From: an uncultured Bifidobacteriaceae bacterium
Lineage (GTDB): Bacteria > Actinomycetota > Actinomycetes > Actinomycetales > Bifidobacteriaceae
NCBI GenBank assembly: GCA_946891915.1
Contig: CAMPNN010000030.1
Location: forward strand, 1 to 14,437
Direction of reading: 5' to 3'
DNA length: 14,437 bases
Shown: one piece after another, positions 8,119-14,336 of the stretch
Layout of the letters: every line of letters starts with the position of its first letter
Position numbering within the stretch: the stretch's first letter is position 1
Made by a program: the position numbers and the translations under genes
The notes under the pieces: generated by a model
Seen by the model: the letters and a program-made list of their open reading frames with translations, nothing else
Database searches by the model: none
Told to the model about the DNA's origin: nothing

Positions 8119-8154
8119 GCGCAGATTGCTTTTTGCAGTCTGCGCTTTTGTTTT
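8119..8154 (+). terminator. Intrinsic terminator of pepC
   Basis: GCGCAGA (8119-8125) pairs with TCTGCGC (8139-8145). The stem continues through a T-G wobble to TGC/GCA around a five-T loop, giving 11 pairs. TTTTGTTTT follows. It starts 24 bases after the pepC stop. The 52-bp repeats that follow carry related hairpins, so this may be the founder unit. Confidence 0.85.
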
Positions 8155-8169
8155 AACGGTTTTATGGAA

Positions 8170-8430
8170 CATTCGTGCAGTAGTCGTACTGCGTTAAGGC
8201 CTCTAGTGGTCCATTATCAGACATTCGCGCAGATGAGTTACTGCGTTAAAGCCTCTGACGGTCCATTATCGGACATTCGTGCAGATGAGTTACTGCGTTA
8301 AGGCCTCTAGTGGTCCATTATCGGACATTCGCGCAGATGAGTTACTGCGTTAAAGCCTCTAGTGGTCCATTATCAGACATTCGTGCAGATTGTTTTCTGC
8401 GTTAAAGCCTCTGGTTGGCGGCTTAGAGAA
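8170..8430 (+). repeat. 52-bp tandem repeat array, five units each with a hairpin
   Basis: Units start at 8170, 8222, 8274, 8326 and 8378, each beginning CATTCGYGCAG. The first four are 52 bp and nearly identical; the fifth is 53 bp and diverged in its second half. In each, a short hairpin follows the CATT: GCAGTA/TACTGC in unit 1, CGCAG/CTGCG in units 2-4, GCAGA/TCTGC in unit 5. No unique spacers separate units and the period is not a multiple of three. It is therefore neither a CRISPR nor a coding repeat. Confidence 0.92.
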
Positions 8431-8530
8431 CATTCTCCGGAAAATTCCCGGCATTTGTAGCTACTCTGGCCATTTTATGGAACATTTGCGGGAGATTTTC
8501 CGGCTTTTGTCGCTGGATTGGCTGGCGTGT
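8431..8530 (+). repeat. Two diverged units continuing the 52-bp register
   Basis: CATTCTCCGGAAAATTCCCG at 8431 and CATTTGCGGGAGATTTTCCG at 8483 are 52 bases apart. They keep the CATT plus hairpin layout but with a different stem (CCGG/CCGG, CGG/CCG). The phrase TTATGGAA before 8483 also precedes the first unit at 8170, supporting shared ancestry. Homology to the upstream units is inference. Confidence 0.5.
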
Positions 8531-8540
8531 TTCTTGTGTG

Positions 8541-8573
8541 GCTGTGTGAGATAGGAATTACTTATCTCACAGC
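8541..8573. repeat. Stem-loop in the pepC-metG gap
   Basis: GCTGTGTGAGATA pairs with TATCTCACAGC (11 pairs with a two-base bulge) around a 9-base loop. There is no T run on either side, so it does not look like a terminator. Its inner part is also repeated inverted at 8701-8717. Confidence 0.6.
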
Positions 8574-8717
8574 GCTACGCTCCTATACCTCATTTGGACT
8601 ATTGGATAGGTAGTTAAGTCTAGTTTTTTACTTACTTTTTCTGCAGAAATAGTTATTCATCAACACGATATTACTATCGCTCCGCTTTTATATTGCTCGA
8701 CAAGCAATTCCTATCTC
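8548..8717. repeat. Segment bounded by 17-bp imperfect inverted repeats (possible mobile-element relic)
   Basis: Positions 8548-8564 and 8701-8717 are reverse complements at 15 of 17 positions, with a perfect 12-bp core GAGATAGGAATT / AATTCCTATCTC. The enclosed 170-bp stretch has no gene and several small hairpins (for example CGATA/TATCG at 8666-8679). It could be a miniature inverted-repeat element remnant. No target duplication was recognised. Confidence 0.3.
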
Positions 8718-8754
8718 CCACTACTAGTAAAACCGCTAGTGTTTTGTGGAGCGT

Positions 8755-8804
8755 GACGACCTGCTTTCGCGCGCGCTGTGCTGCGCTCAAGCAGGTCGTC
8801 GCGC
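8755..8804. repeat. Dispersed palindromic repeat, copy A
   Basis: GACGACCTGCTT (8755-8766) is the perfect inverse of AAGCAGGTCGTC (8789-8800), giving a 12-bp stem around a GC-rich loop. The right part GCAGGTCGTCGCGC (8791-8804) is identical to 13359-13372. Shorter matches lie at 13874-13883 and 14055-14067. Copy A is the only one with both arms of this motif. Confidence 0.75.
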
Positions 8805-8811
8805 AAATGAT

Positions 8812-8848
8812 AAAAAGAAGCCCGGCGGGAAAGAGAAACCCGCCGGGG
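8812..8848 (-). terminator. GC-rich intrinsic terminator for metG
   Basis: CCCGGCGGG (8821-8829) and CCCGCCGGG (8839-8847) form a perfect 9-bp stem with a 9-base loop. On the minus strand it is followed by CTTCTTTTTAT. It lies about 200 bases after the metG stop, with no better terminator in between. The plus side has no T run. Confidence 0.7.
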
Positions 8849-8880
8849 CAGAGAGAAAGAGAGAAGAAGGTTTCAATTAT

Positions 8881-8914
8881 GGGGTTCGCAAGCGAACCTC
8901 GCCGATGGCGAACC
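8881..8914. repeat. Adjacent small hairpins
   Basis: GGTTCGC and GCGAACC (about 8883-8898) form a 7-bp inverted repeat with a two-base centre. CGCC/GGCG follows directly at about 8900-8910, with another GCGAACC copy. No T run follows on either strand. Function unknown. Confidence 0.45.
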
Positions 8915-9050
8915 ATCAACATATGTTAGTATAGCTAAACATTTCTCTAAAGAAAAGGGTTTTTAATAAAATTTTCCTTAAAATATTTTCTCATAGCCAA
9001 ACAATAGCCATTTTTTGTTATTTTACGATAATTTTATTAAATTTTTCAAC

Positions 9051-10922
9051 TTATTTGCCGCTATTTTCCAAAGATTTTTTCGCGGCAGCAAGCCTTTCTG
9101 CTTCGACACGCTGACGATCAGCAAGCGCAGAAGCAAAACGCTCAAGCTCCTCATCTACCGCTTCTTTAGGAATCTTCGCAAAAATAGGCGTTGGCTTCGG
9201 CACAGGCGTACCAGCCACAAGCTCCTCACTCTCCCAAGGATGCACGGTCTCACCCAAACGATAATCACCCGTAATAATCGGATACTTAAAGTCTGGATTA
9301 TCCAAATCCTCAACTTCCTCAATATGAGGCAACGGAGAGAACACACCAGTTCCGCCAAGAGCTTCCCAAACCTTCTGCGCAGAATGAGGCAAGAATGGTG
9401 CAAGCAAATGATTGGCATCCGAAACAGCCTGAGCCGCAACGTGCAAAACTGTGCCAAGTCGAACCTCGTCATCCTTAATCTTCCAAGGCTCAGTTGCAGA
9501 AATATATTTGTTAATATCCGCAACAACGCGCATTGCCTCAGAAAGAGCATTCTTCTGACGGTGACGCTCAATCATACCTCCAACAATTTCAAAAGCGTTA
9601 GAAGTCTGATCCAGCAACGCACGATCCATATCCGTCATAGAATCTTCATCAAGAGGAGGAATCGCACCAAAGTTCTTATTAATAAGATTTGCCACGCGAT
9701 TTACAAGATTGCCCCAACTTGCGGCAAGCTCCTCGTTATTATGGCGCGCAAATTCAGCCCAAGTAAAATCGGCATCAGAATTTTCCGGGCCCGCAATAGA
9801 AATGTAGTAACGCACAGCATCAACAGGATAACGAGCCAAAATATCCTTCACGTAAATAACAATTCCACGAGAAGAACTAAACTTCTTGCCTTCCATAGTC
9901 ATAAACTCAGAAGCCACAACCTGCTCAGGCATATTGAGCGGACCGTAAACGCCAGCCTCTCCGCCCTTAGAGCCAGCTCCGTTATAAGCCAACATTTCCG
10001 AAGGCCAAATCTGAGAATGGAAAGTAATATTATCCTTACCCATAAAGTAGTAGCCAGGAGACTTAGGATCACACCACCAGTCACGCCAAGCATCTGGCTT
10101 ACCTTGTCTGCGAGCCCACTCAATAGAGGCAGACAAATAGCCAATTACAGCATCAAACCACACGTACAAACGCTTATTCGGGTTATCAATCCAACCTTCA
10201 ACAGGAACGGGAATGCCCCAATCAATATCGCGCGTAATAGCACGAGGTTTTACTTCATTAAATAATCCGAGCGAGAAGTTAATAACATTCGTACGCCATC
10301 CATCACGAGAATGAAGCCAATTAACATTCGCTTCAGCCAAAGCCGGCAAGTCTAAGAAATAATGCTCAGTTTCTTCAAAGCGTGGAGTTTCACCGTTAAT
10401 CTTGGAAACTGGATTAATAAGCTCATCTGGATCAAGCTCATTACCGCAAGCATCGCACTGATCGCCGCGAGCGCCGTCCGCACCACACAATGGGCAAGTG
10501 CCCTCAATGTAACGATCAGGCAAAGTACGGCCTGTAGAAGGCGAAATAGCAACCTTCTGAGTGCCCTTATAAATATAACCGTTCTTTAAGCACTGGCGGA
10601 ACATTTCCTGCACAACGTGTTCGTGATTTGCAGTTGTTGTGCGCGTAAACAAATCGTAGCTTAAGCCTAAATCGCATAAATCCTTAGTAATCACACGATT
10701 GTAGCGGTTCGCAAGCTCCTGCGCACTTACGCCTTCTTTATCTGCCTCAACCAAAATAGGCGTGCCGTGCTCGTCCGTACCCGACACCATTAAAACGTCA
10801 TTGCCTTTCATGCGCTCATAACGCGCATACACGTCCGAAGGAACACCAAATCCAGCAACGTGACCAATATGACGAGGGCCATTAGCGTACGGCCAAGCAA
10901 CATTCACCAAAATATGACTCAT
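9051..10922 (-). CDS. metG: Methionyl-tRNA synthetase
   Basis: This cytosolic class Ia synthetase charges tRNA-Met (initiator and elongator) with methionine using ATP. The HIGH signature is at residues 18-21 and the KMSKS-type loop appears as KFSSS at 347-351. A zinc-binding knuckle has Cys143, Cys146, Cys156 and Cys159. The segment [16 protein letters not shown] (255-270) and [13 protein letters not shown] (295-307) belong to the catalytic core. The remaining part is the helical anticodon-binding domain. At 623 aa it lacks the C-terminal EMAP/Trbp111-like domain found in some longer MetG. The final residues are Lys/Arg/Ala rich. It starts at ATG 10922 with no good Shine-Dalgarno, and a promoter -10 lies only 8 bases upstream, suggesting a leaderless transcript. 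It stands alone and converges on pepC. Confidence 0.97.
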   Translation of the reverse strand: MSHILVNVAWPYANGPRHIGHVAGFGVPSDVYARYERMKGNDVLMVSGTDEHGTPILVEADKEGVSAQELANRYNRVITKDLCDLGLSYDLFTRTTTANHEHVVQEMFRQCLKNGYIYKGTQKVAISPSTGRTLPDRYIEGTCPLCGADGARGDQCDACGNELDPDELINPVSKINGETPRFEETEHYFLDLPALAEANVNWLHSRDGWRTNVINFSLGLFNEVKPRAITRDIDWGIPVPVEGWIDNPNKRLYVWFDAVIGYLSASIEWARRQGKPDAWRDWWCDPKSPGYYFMGKDNITFHSQIWPSEMLAYNGAGSKGGEAGVYGPLNMPEQVVASEFMTMEGKKFSSSRGIVIYVKDILARYPVDAVRYYISIAGPENSDADFTWAEFARHNNEELAASWGNLVNRVANLINKNFGAIPPLDEDSMTDMDRALLDQTSNAFEIVGGMIERHRQKNALSEAMRVVADINKYISATEPWKIKDDEVRLGTVLHVAAQAVSDANHLLAPFLPHSAQKVWEALGGTGVFSPLPHIEEVEDLDNPDFKYPIITGDYRLGETVHPWESEELVAGTPVPKPTPIFAKIPKEAVDEELERFASALADRQRVEAERLAAAKKSLENSGK

Positions 10923-10930
10923 AGCCCAAT

Positions 10931-10959
10931 ATTATCTTGTTCAGCGCGGACAGTGTTAG
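10931..10959 (-). promoter_or_regulatory. Candidate leaderless promoter of metG
   Basis: On the minus strand CTAACA (10954-10959) and GATAAT (10931-10936) are 17 bases apart and match 4/6 and 5/6 of the consensus. The expected transcription start falls within about two bases of the metG ATG at 10922, leaving no room for a ribosome site. Leaderless mRNAs are frequent in actinobacteria. Confidence 0.45.
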
Positions 10960-11161
10960 CAAAATCGTAAATAAATTGAGAAAAACCAAACAATAAAACG
11001 TATGAAAAATGCGAAGTTCAAAACGCAAATAATACCAAAACGAAAAAGTAAATAATACACATATCCACAAAAATTTAAGCCAATCTGGAATATCATTTCC
11101 CTCCAACGTAACCTCAACTATAAGCAATAATGCAAAGAGAATTGAGGGAAACGAGGAAGAA

Positions 11162-11791
11162 ATGAAGGAAACGGAAGGCACGCATAAAACATGCAAAGTG
11201 AGGCATATTCGAGAAGCAAAACATACCAAATTCCCGGCGCTGTTAAACGGAAATCATTTACCTGGGCCAATGTGCATGAAAAAACTTTCGCAATTTGGCA
11301 TATTCAACCAACTTACATCCCAAATTGGTTATTCGCATAAAACAGGCATTTCCACAAAAGGCAGAAGCGATATAGTTAGCGATTTAATACCAAAGAAAAG
11401 TGTTGCATGCTTATTTACAGCAGCTTGGGTGTGGCTTGGTGGCGAGTTTCCAGAAAACATAGAAATTATTGATTACGGACATTGCCGAAAGAAACCTTAC
11501 GGTCGCGTAATTCATTCATTTAGAAGGCAATTAAGCGATGAAGATTACGTAATATTGGGAGAAGTTCGCGTAACAACGCCGGAACGAACGATTTGCGATT
11601 TGGCTTACACTCACGAAGAAAACGAAAATTACGAACCGTGCAGAAAACGTATTGCAAAATTATTAATATCGCACTATTGCGTTGATTTGAACAAGTGCAA
11701 ACAAATTATTAACAATAACCCTTACTTTCCAGGCTCCGTCCACGCAAAAAATTGGCTGCAAAACATATCTGAAGAAGCGAGTGAACAATGA
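11162..11791 (+). CDS. AbiEi-like antitoxin-type protein
   Basis: A 209-aa soluble protein. The middle part resembles the AbiEi-family antitoxin/DUF559-associated proteins of actinobacteria. It has a SVACLFTAAWVWLGGEFPEN segment at 80-99, a basic strand region RKKPYGRVIHSFRRQLSDED at 109-128, and the motif VRVTTPERTICDLA at 135-148, which matches the family's T-x-x-RT-x-x-DLA signature. In that family the protein is a DNA-binding repressor and antitoxin of a nucleotidyltransferase toxin. The expected N-terminal winged helix is not clearly recognisable, and there is no C-terminal DUF559 nuclease. GAGG five bases before the ATG supports the start; a later ATG at 11276 is possible. Its stop overlaps the next gene as ATGA. 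The next gene is not an AbiEii toxin, so a toxin-antitoxin role is uncertain. The family call is moderate and the biological function is unknown. Confidence 0.6.
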   Translation: MKETEGTHKTCKVRHIREAKHTKFPALLNGNHLPGPMCMKKLSQFGIFNQLTSQIGYSHKTGISTKGRSDIVSDLIPKKSVACLFTAAWVWLGGEFPENIEIIDYGHCRKKPYGRVIHSFRRQLSDEDYVILGEVRVTTPERTICDLAYTHEENENYEPCRKRIAKLLISHYCVDLNKCKQIINNNPYFPGSVHAKNWLQNISEEASEQ

Positions 11792-12162
11792 AAATAAAAT
11801 TTATTACGAGAACAAAAACTTTAAGAAAGCACGTGGCAAATAAAAATAGCTCAATACAATATGCTGCACGAAATGCGTCAGCAGTAATAGGCATTAAGAA
11901 TCAAACACAGAATAGCAATGCAACCGAGCTTACAAAACCTCCAAAGCCACCAATAATACTAACCCCACTTATTGCAAGCAATCCTTCGACTGATCAGGCA
12001 ATATTGTGGCATATTGCACGCAACATACCAGAATTACGTAAATGGGTTATTGCAAATCCGTCCGCTGGGGCTAAGCTTTTGGAGTACATTTCGCAGCGGG
12101 GTGGGCCGGATGTGCGGCATAGTTTTGAAGTGTTGTTTGCCGGGTATGACAGCGTAAGTTAG
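11788..12162 (+). CDS. Small protein with LRV-like (leucine-rich repeat variant) domain
   Basis: A 124-aa protein of unknown function, translated in all likelihood by coupling, because its ATG overlaps the stop of the AbiEi-like gene (ATGA). Residues 1-60 are basic, rich in Asn, Lys and Thr, and look disordered (TKPPKPPIILTP at 49-60). Residues 61-117 contain the pattern ILWHIARNIPELRKWVIANP followed by a Leu-Leu-Glu-Tyr-Ile segment and GGPDVRHSFEVLF. This matches the variant leucine-rich repeat module of actinobacterial proteins, where 'A..hPELR..va.NP...p.LL.wl' patterns recur. Only about one module is present, far shorter than typical multi-module proteins. It could be a remnant or an interaction domain for its upstream partner. 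The gene ends immediately before three 11-bp direct repeats and converges on rsmI. Confidence 0.55.
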   Translation: MKIKFITRTKTLRKHVANKNSSIQYAARNASAVIGIKNQTQNSNATELTKPPKPPIILTPLIASNPSTDQAILWHIARNIPELRKWVIANPSAGAKLLEYISQRGGPDVRHSFEVLFAGYDSVS

Positions 12163-12191
12163 TTGAGATTTAGTTGATATTTAGTTAAGAT
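12159..12191. repeat. Three 11-bp tandem repeats between convergent genes
   Basis: TTAGTTGAGAT, TTAGTTGATAT and TTAGTTAAGAT follow one another from 12159 and cover the TAG stop of the LRV-like gene. They fill nearly all of the gap to the rsmI stop. No hairpin terminator is visible there for either gene. Confidence 0.75.
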
Positions 12192-12198
12192 TTTTGCT

Positions 12199-13152
12199 CT
12201 ACTCAAGCTCGCTTTTTTGCGCAAGACAGGCTGCGTAAACTTGTTTACGATTAGCAAATGAGCCGTCTGCAAAAGGATGCTCTTTTACGATTTTCGTAAT
12301 TGCTTCTTTAATTCGTAAGCCTTCGTTTTGTGCGCAGTCAAGCGATAGTTTTGCAAGCGCTTCTACACTTAGATCTGTGCTTTCTGCCTTTATTTCGTCA
12401 TCGCTTGCGCCGCCAATAACAAGCACTATTTCGCCGCGAGGAGGATTTTCCAGCACACCATCGTGGATACTTTGCACAGTTCCGCGGCGGATTTCCTCAA
12501 AATCTTTAGTAAGTTCTCTGCATAATGCCATTGGGCGGCTAGGGCCAAGCACAGCTAGCACGTCCTCCATAGCTTCTGCGATGCGATGTGGAGCCTCATA
12601 GAATACGATAGTTCTGCGCTCCGCTTTAAGCGAGCGCAAATGCTGCTGCCTCTCGCCAGATTTTCGCGGCAAAAAGCCTTCGTAGCAGAAGCGGTCAGTT
12701 GGCAAACCGGAAAGCGCAAGCGCATCCAAAACTGCGCTAGGCCCTGGAGCGCACGTAACAGGAAGCTCGCGCTCAATAGCCCTTCTAACAATCGCCAAAC
12801 CTGGGTCGTTAATAGTCGGCATTCCAGCGTCGGAAACCACAAGAACTTTCGCGCCCTGCTCTACTTCGTCAAGCAAACCGTCGGCTTTATTGCGCTCGTT
12901 GTGGTCGTGATAAGCAATCACACGCCCAGAAACATGCACATTCAAGCGATTTGCTAAATCGTAAAGGCGGCGCGTATCTTCAGCTGCCACAATATCCGCA
13001 GTTTCTAGGAGATTTATTAGTCGCGCAGAAGCGTCACCCATATTGCCAATAGGAGTTGCTGCGAGAAAGACTTTGCCGCGCGAATTGCTGCTTTCTGAAG
13101 TATTTTTTGCAATCTCTTCAGATTCAATCTCGCTAGATTCAATCTCGCTCAT
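12199..13152 (-). CDS. rsmI: 16S rRNA (cytidine(1402)-2'-O)-methyltransferase
   Basis: RsmI uses S-adenosylmethionine to 2'-O-methylate C1402 in the decoding centre of 16S rRNA. Chosen start ATG 13152 (317 aa) has AGGAG five bases upstream; an in-frame GTG at 13182 lacks such a site. Tetrapyrrole-methylase-fold motifs numbered from this start: TPIGNMGD at 33-40, AAEDTRR at 56-62, VSDAGMP at 106-112, NDPG at 115-118, APGPSA at 135-140, EGFLPRK at 158-164 and FYEAPHR at 184-190. All are typical of RsmI. The first 25 residues are an acidic Ser/Glu/Ile extension made by a 15-bp tandem duplication (SEIES twice) and precede the conserved core. The upstream neighbour on the same strand is a ribbon-helix-helix gene, separated by a 200-base palindromic repeat region, so rsmI probably has its own promoter (TATACT at 13200-13205 with a poor -35). 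Confidence 0.95.
   Translation of the reverse strand: MSEIESSEIESEEIAKNTSESSNSRGKVFLAATPIGNMGDASARLINLLETADIVAAEDTRRLYDLANRLNVHVSGRVIAYHDHNERNKADGLLDEVEQGAKVLVVSDAGMPTINDPGLAIVRRAIERELPVTCAPGPSAVLDALALSGLPTDRFCYEGFLPRKSGERQQHLRSLKAERRTIVFYEAPHRIAEAMEDVLAVLGPSRPMALCRELTKDFEEIRRGTVQSIHDGVLENPPRGEIVLVIGGASDDEIKAESTDLSVEALAKLSLDCAQNEGLRIKEAITKIVKEHPFADGSFANRKQVYAACLAQKSELE
13120..13149. repeat. 15-bp perfect tandem duplication at the rsmI N-terminus
   Basis: AGATTCAATCTCGCT occurs at 13120-13134 and again at 13135-13149 without a gap. On the coding strand it gives SEIES twice, right after the initiator Met. The unit preserves frame. Confidence 0.9.
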
Positions 13153-13245
13153 TTTTACTCCTAGCCAACTATTTATGCGCACTTAATACTTTACAGCCGA
13201 GTATATTACTACATTTGCGCAATATCTGCCCGCAAAGAGCACACT

Positions 13246-13372
13246 GCTCCTGCGGTTAACGCGTCGCTACGAAACTCGCGTTGGAAGTCCACTGGACTTC
13301 CAACTTTAGCGAGTTTCCGCTCCGAGTTGCTTTCGCGCGCTACGCTCTAAGCGCGAAAGCAGGTCGTCGCGC
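13246..13372. repeat. Composite multi-hairpin repeat, copy B
   Basis: This fills the gap between rsmI and the ribbon-helix-helix gene. Part 1 has nested inverted repeats GAAACTCGC (13271-13279) with GCGAGTTTC (13309-13317), enclosing 11 perfect pairs (13280-13290 with 13294-13304) around an ACT loop. Part 2 is the linker GCTCCGAGT followed by TGCTTTCGCGC (13328-13338) paired with GCGCGAAAGCA (13351-13361). Part 3 is GCAGGTCGTCGCGC (13359-13372). A small hairpin GAGCA-CAC-TGCTC precedes it near 13237-13249. There is no clear T run, so the terminator role for the upstream gene is doubtful. Confidence 0.8.
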
Positions 13373-13387
13373 CGCAAAACTCAACAG

Positions 13388-13696
13388 TTAGGCAGATTGC
13401 AATTCTTGATGACGCCTAATTAACAACGAACGTAGATACTCGCTAATTGTAGATTCGCCTTCTTTTTTTGCATCTTCTGCAATTTTGTCTTTCCAGGATT
13501 TAGGTATGCGAAATTGAATAATTGTAGATGCTTCAAGATCACTCATAATAGGCGGTCTCCCAACAAGCGCAACATGAGCGTCTTTCATATTGTCAGTATC
13601 TGTAAGATCCATTATTAAATTATTCATATGTTCATGCGCTTCATCGCCTTCTCGCTGAACGATGGTGGTTCCATTATGTTCAATTACTTTGGCCAT
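13388..13696 (-). CDS. Ribbon-helix-helix (CopG/Arc-type) regulator, antitoxin-like
   Basis: A 102-aa DNA-binding protein. The C-terminal part has the ribbon-helix-helix layout: strand TIIQFRIP (58-65), helix A from about 67-80 (WKDKIAEDAKKEG) and helix B from about 83-97 (TISEYLRSLLIRRH). Such proteins bind as dimers and usually repress their own operon, often as antitoxins. The N-terminal 55 residues are acidic and could bind a partner. AGAAGG stands 7 bases before the ATG. A 28-bp perfect palindrome (13719-13746) just upstream is the obvious autoregulatory operator. No toxin gene lies next to it within the window: downstream is the repeat region and then rsmI, upstream is non-coding. It is therefore either an orphan antitoxin or a plain regulator. 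The fold is clear; the biological target is not. Confidence 0.8.
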   Translation of the reverse strand: MAKVIEHNGTTIVQREGDEAHEHMNNLIMDLTDTDNMKDAHVALVGRPPIMSDLEASTIIQFRIPKSWKDKIAEDAKKEGESTISEYLRSLLIRRHQELQSA

Positions 13697-13718
13697 GCTT
13701 TTACCTTCTTCATAAGAA

Positions 13719-13746
13719 TATTGTAGTACAATATTGTACTACAATA
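13719..13746. promoter_or_regulatory. 28-bp perfect palindrome, operator of the RHH gene
   Basis: Two 11-bp sites TTGTAGTACAA (13721-13731) and TTGTACTACAA (13734-13744) are each near-perfect palindromes and mirror each other. Their centres are 13 bases apart. TA on both outer sides extends the whole to 28 bp. It begins 22 bases upstream of the RHH start codon and overlaps the likely promoter (TTGTAG with TATTCT 18 bases on). Spaced dimer sites of this kind are typical of ribbon-helix-helix operators. Confidence 0.8.
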
Positions 13747-13838
13747 AATAGATTGGTAAATAAATTTATAGGTCATTTTGCATCTTAATTGCGCGTTATT
13801 CAGCCGTTCGGATATTCATGTGGTAGAGATTTGAGATT
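13747..13838. other. Gene-free spacer
   Basis: The stretch from the RHH promoter to the window end is about 690 bases with no secure gene. In this first part nothing beyond A+T-rich DNA was seen. Confidence 0.5.
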
Positions 13839-13883
13839 TCTCGCACTGAGCGAAAGACGCTCTAAGCGCGAAAGCAGGTCGTC
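13839..13883. repeat. Dispersed palindromic repeat, partial copy C
   Basis: A 27-base stretch (13857-13883, starting ACGCTCTAAGCGCG and ending GCAGGTCGTC) is identical to 13342-13368 in copy B. Upstream, a small hairpin TCGC-ACTGA-GCGA replaces the long left part. The left arm of hairpin 2 is reduced. Confidence 0.75.
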
Positions 13884-13936
13884 AGCGCATACCAACCACA
13901 ACCTAGCTTCTAAAACACAACCACACAAAACTGCCC

Positions 13937-14067
13937 TGCCTTCGTCTTTATTGACGAAGGCAGACCTCGCTTGCGTTGAAAGCACACTGTGCTTTCAACC
14001 ATAAGCAAGCTCGGCGCTCCGAGTTGCCTTCGCGCGCTAAATCGCAGCGCTCAGGCAGGTCGTCGCG
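13937..14067. repeat. Composite multi-hairpin repeat, copy D
   Basis: Hairpin TGCCTTCGTC (13937-13946) with GACGAAGGCA (13953-13962) is a perfect 10-bp stem. Next, GCTTGC/GCAAGC (13969-13974, 14005-14010) encloses 11 perfect pairs around ACT (13975-13985 with 13989-13999). The linker GCGCTCCGAGTTGC and GCAGGTCGTCGCG (14055-14067) match copy B. Hairpin 2 here is imperfect. Compared with copy B the inner stem differs at three pairs, all compensated. Confidence 0.8.
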
Positions 14068-14177
14068 TTGCGTTGGCAACAGTGTTGAGTCTATGGCTTA
14101 TGCCAAAGAATATTCACCAGCTTAGCTTTACGCACCTTTTGACCTATAACCCAAAAAATATTACATTTTGCGAATAG

Positions 14178-14204
14178 AAAAAGGCTCGGGCGTGAACCCG
14201 AGCC
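14178..14204 (-). terminator. Intrinsic terminator for a minus-strand transcript from the right
   Basis: GGCTCGGG (14183-14190) and CCCGAGCC (14197-14204) form a perfect 8-bp stem with a 6-base loop. On the minus strand a run of five T follows (A run 14178-14182). The plus side gives TCAAAAAC, so it is one-directional. It implies a minus-strand gene or RNA whose body lies mostly beyond 14437. Confidence 0.85.
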
Positions 14205-14336
14205 TCAAAAACGTAGCATCACTACCCGTCCCTAGCGGAAAGCAACACTAACAAAGCACCCAGCATCAGTAAGCAGCATCACTCGAATCAATGGCAAAAA
14301 AGGAAATTTTTGGCAAACCAAATCAACAAGCAAACA

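Noticed and set aside
8104..8301. Plus-strand 65-codon frame through the 52-bp repeats
   Set aside because: The repeat period is not a multiple of three, so the frame shifts with each unit, and it runs through the pepC terminator.
8170..8430. CRISPR array
   Set aside because: Units are contiguous 52-mers with no unique spacers and no cas genes nearby.
9015..10265. Plus-strand open frame of 416 codons opposite metG
   Set aside because: Shadow of metG; composition rich in Arg, Asn and Ser with no family motif. The minus strand has all MetG signatures.
13183..13387. Copy B hairpins as a terminator for the RHH gene
   Set aside because: The stems are strong but no T run follows on the minus strand, and the same structure recurs elsewhere as a dispersed repeat.
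13789..14177. Small open frames in the palindromic repeat region
   Set aside because: They consist of inverted repeats read in both directions, with no ribosome site or recognisable protein.
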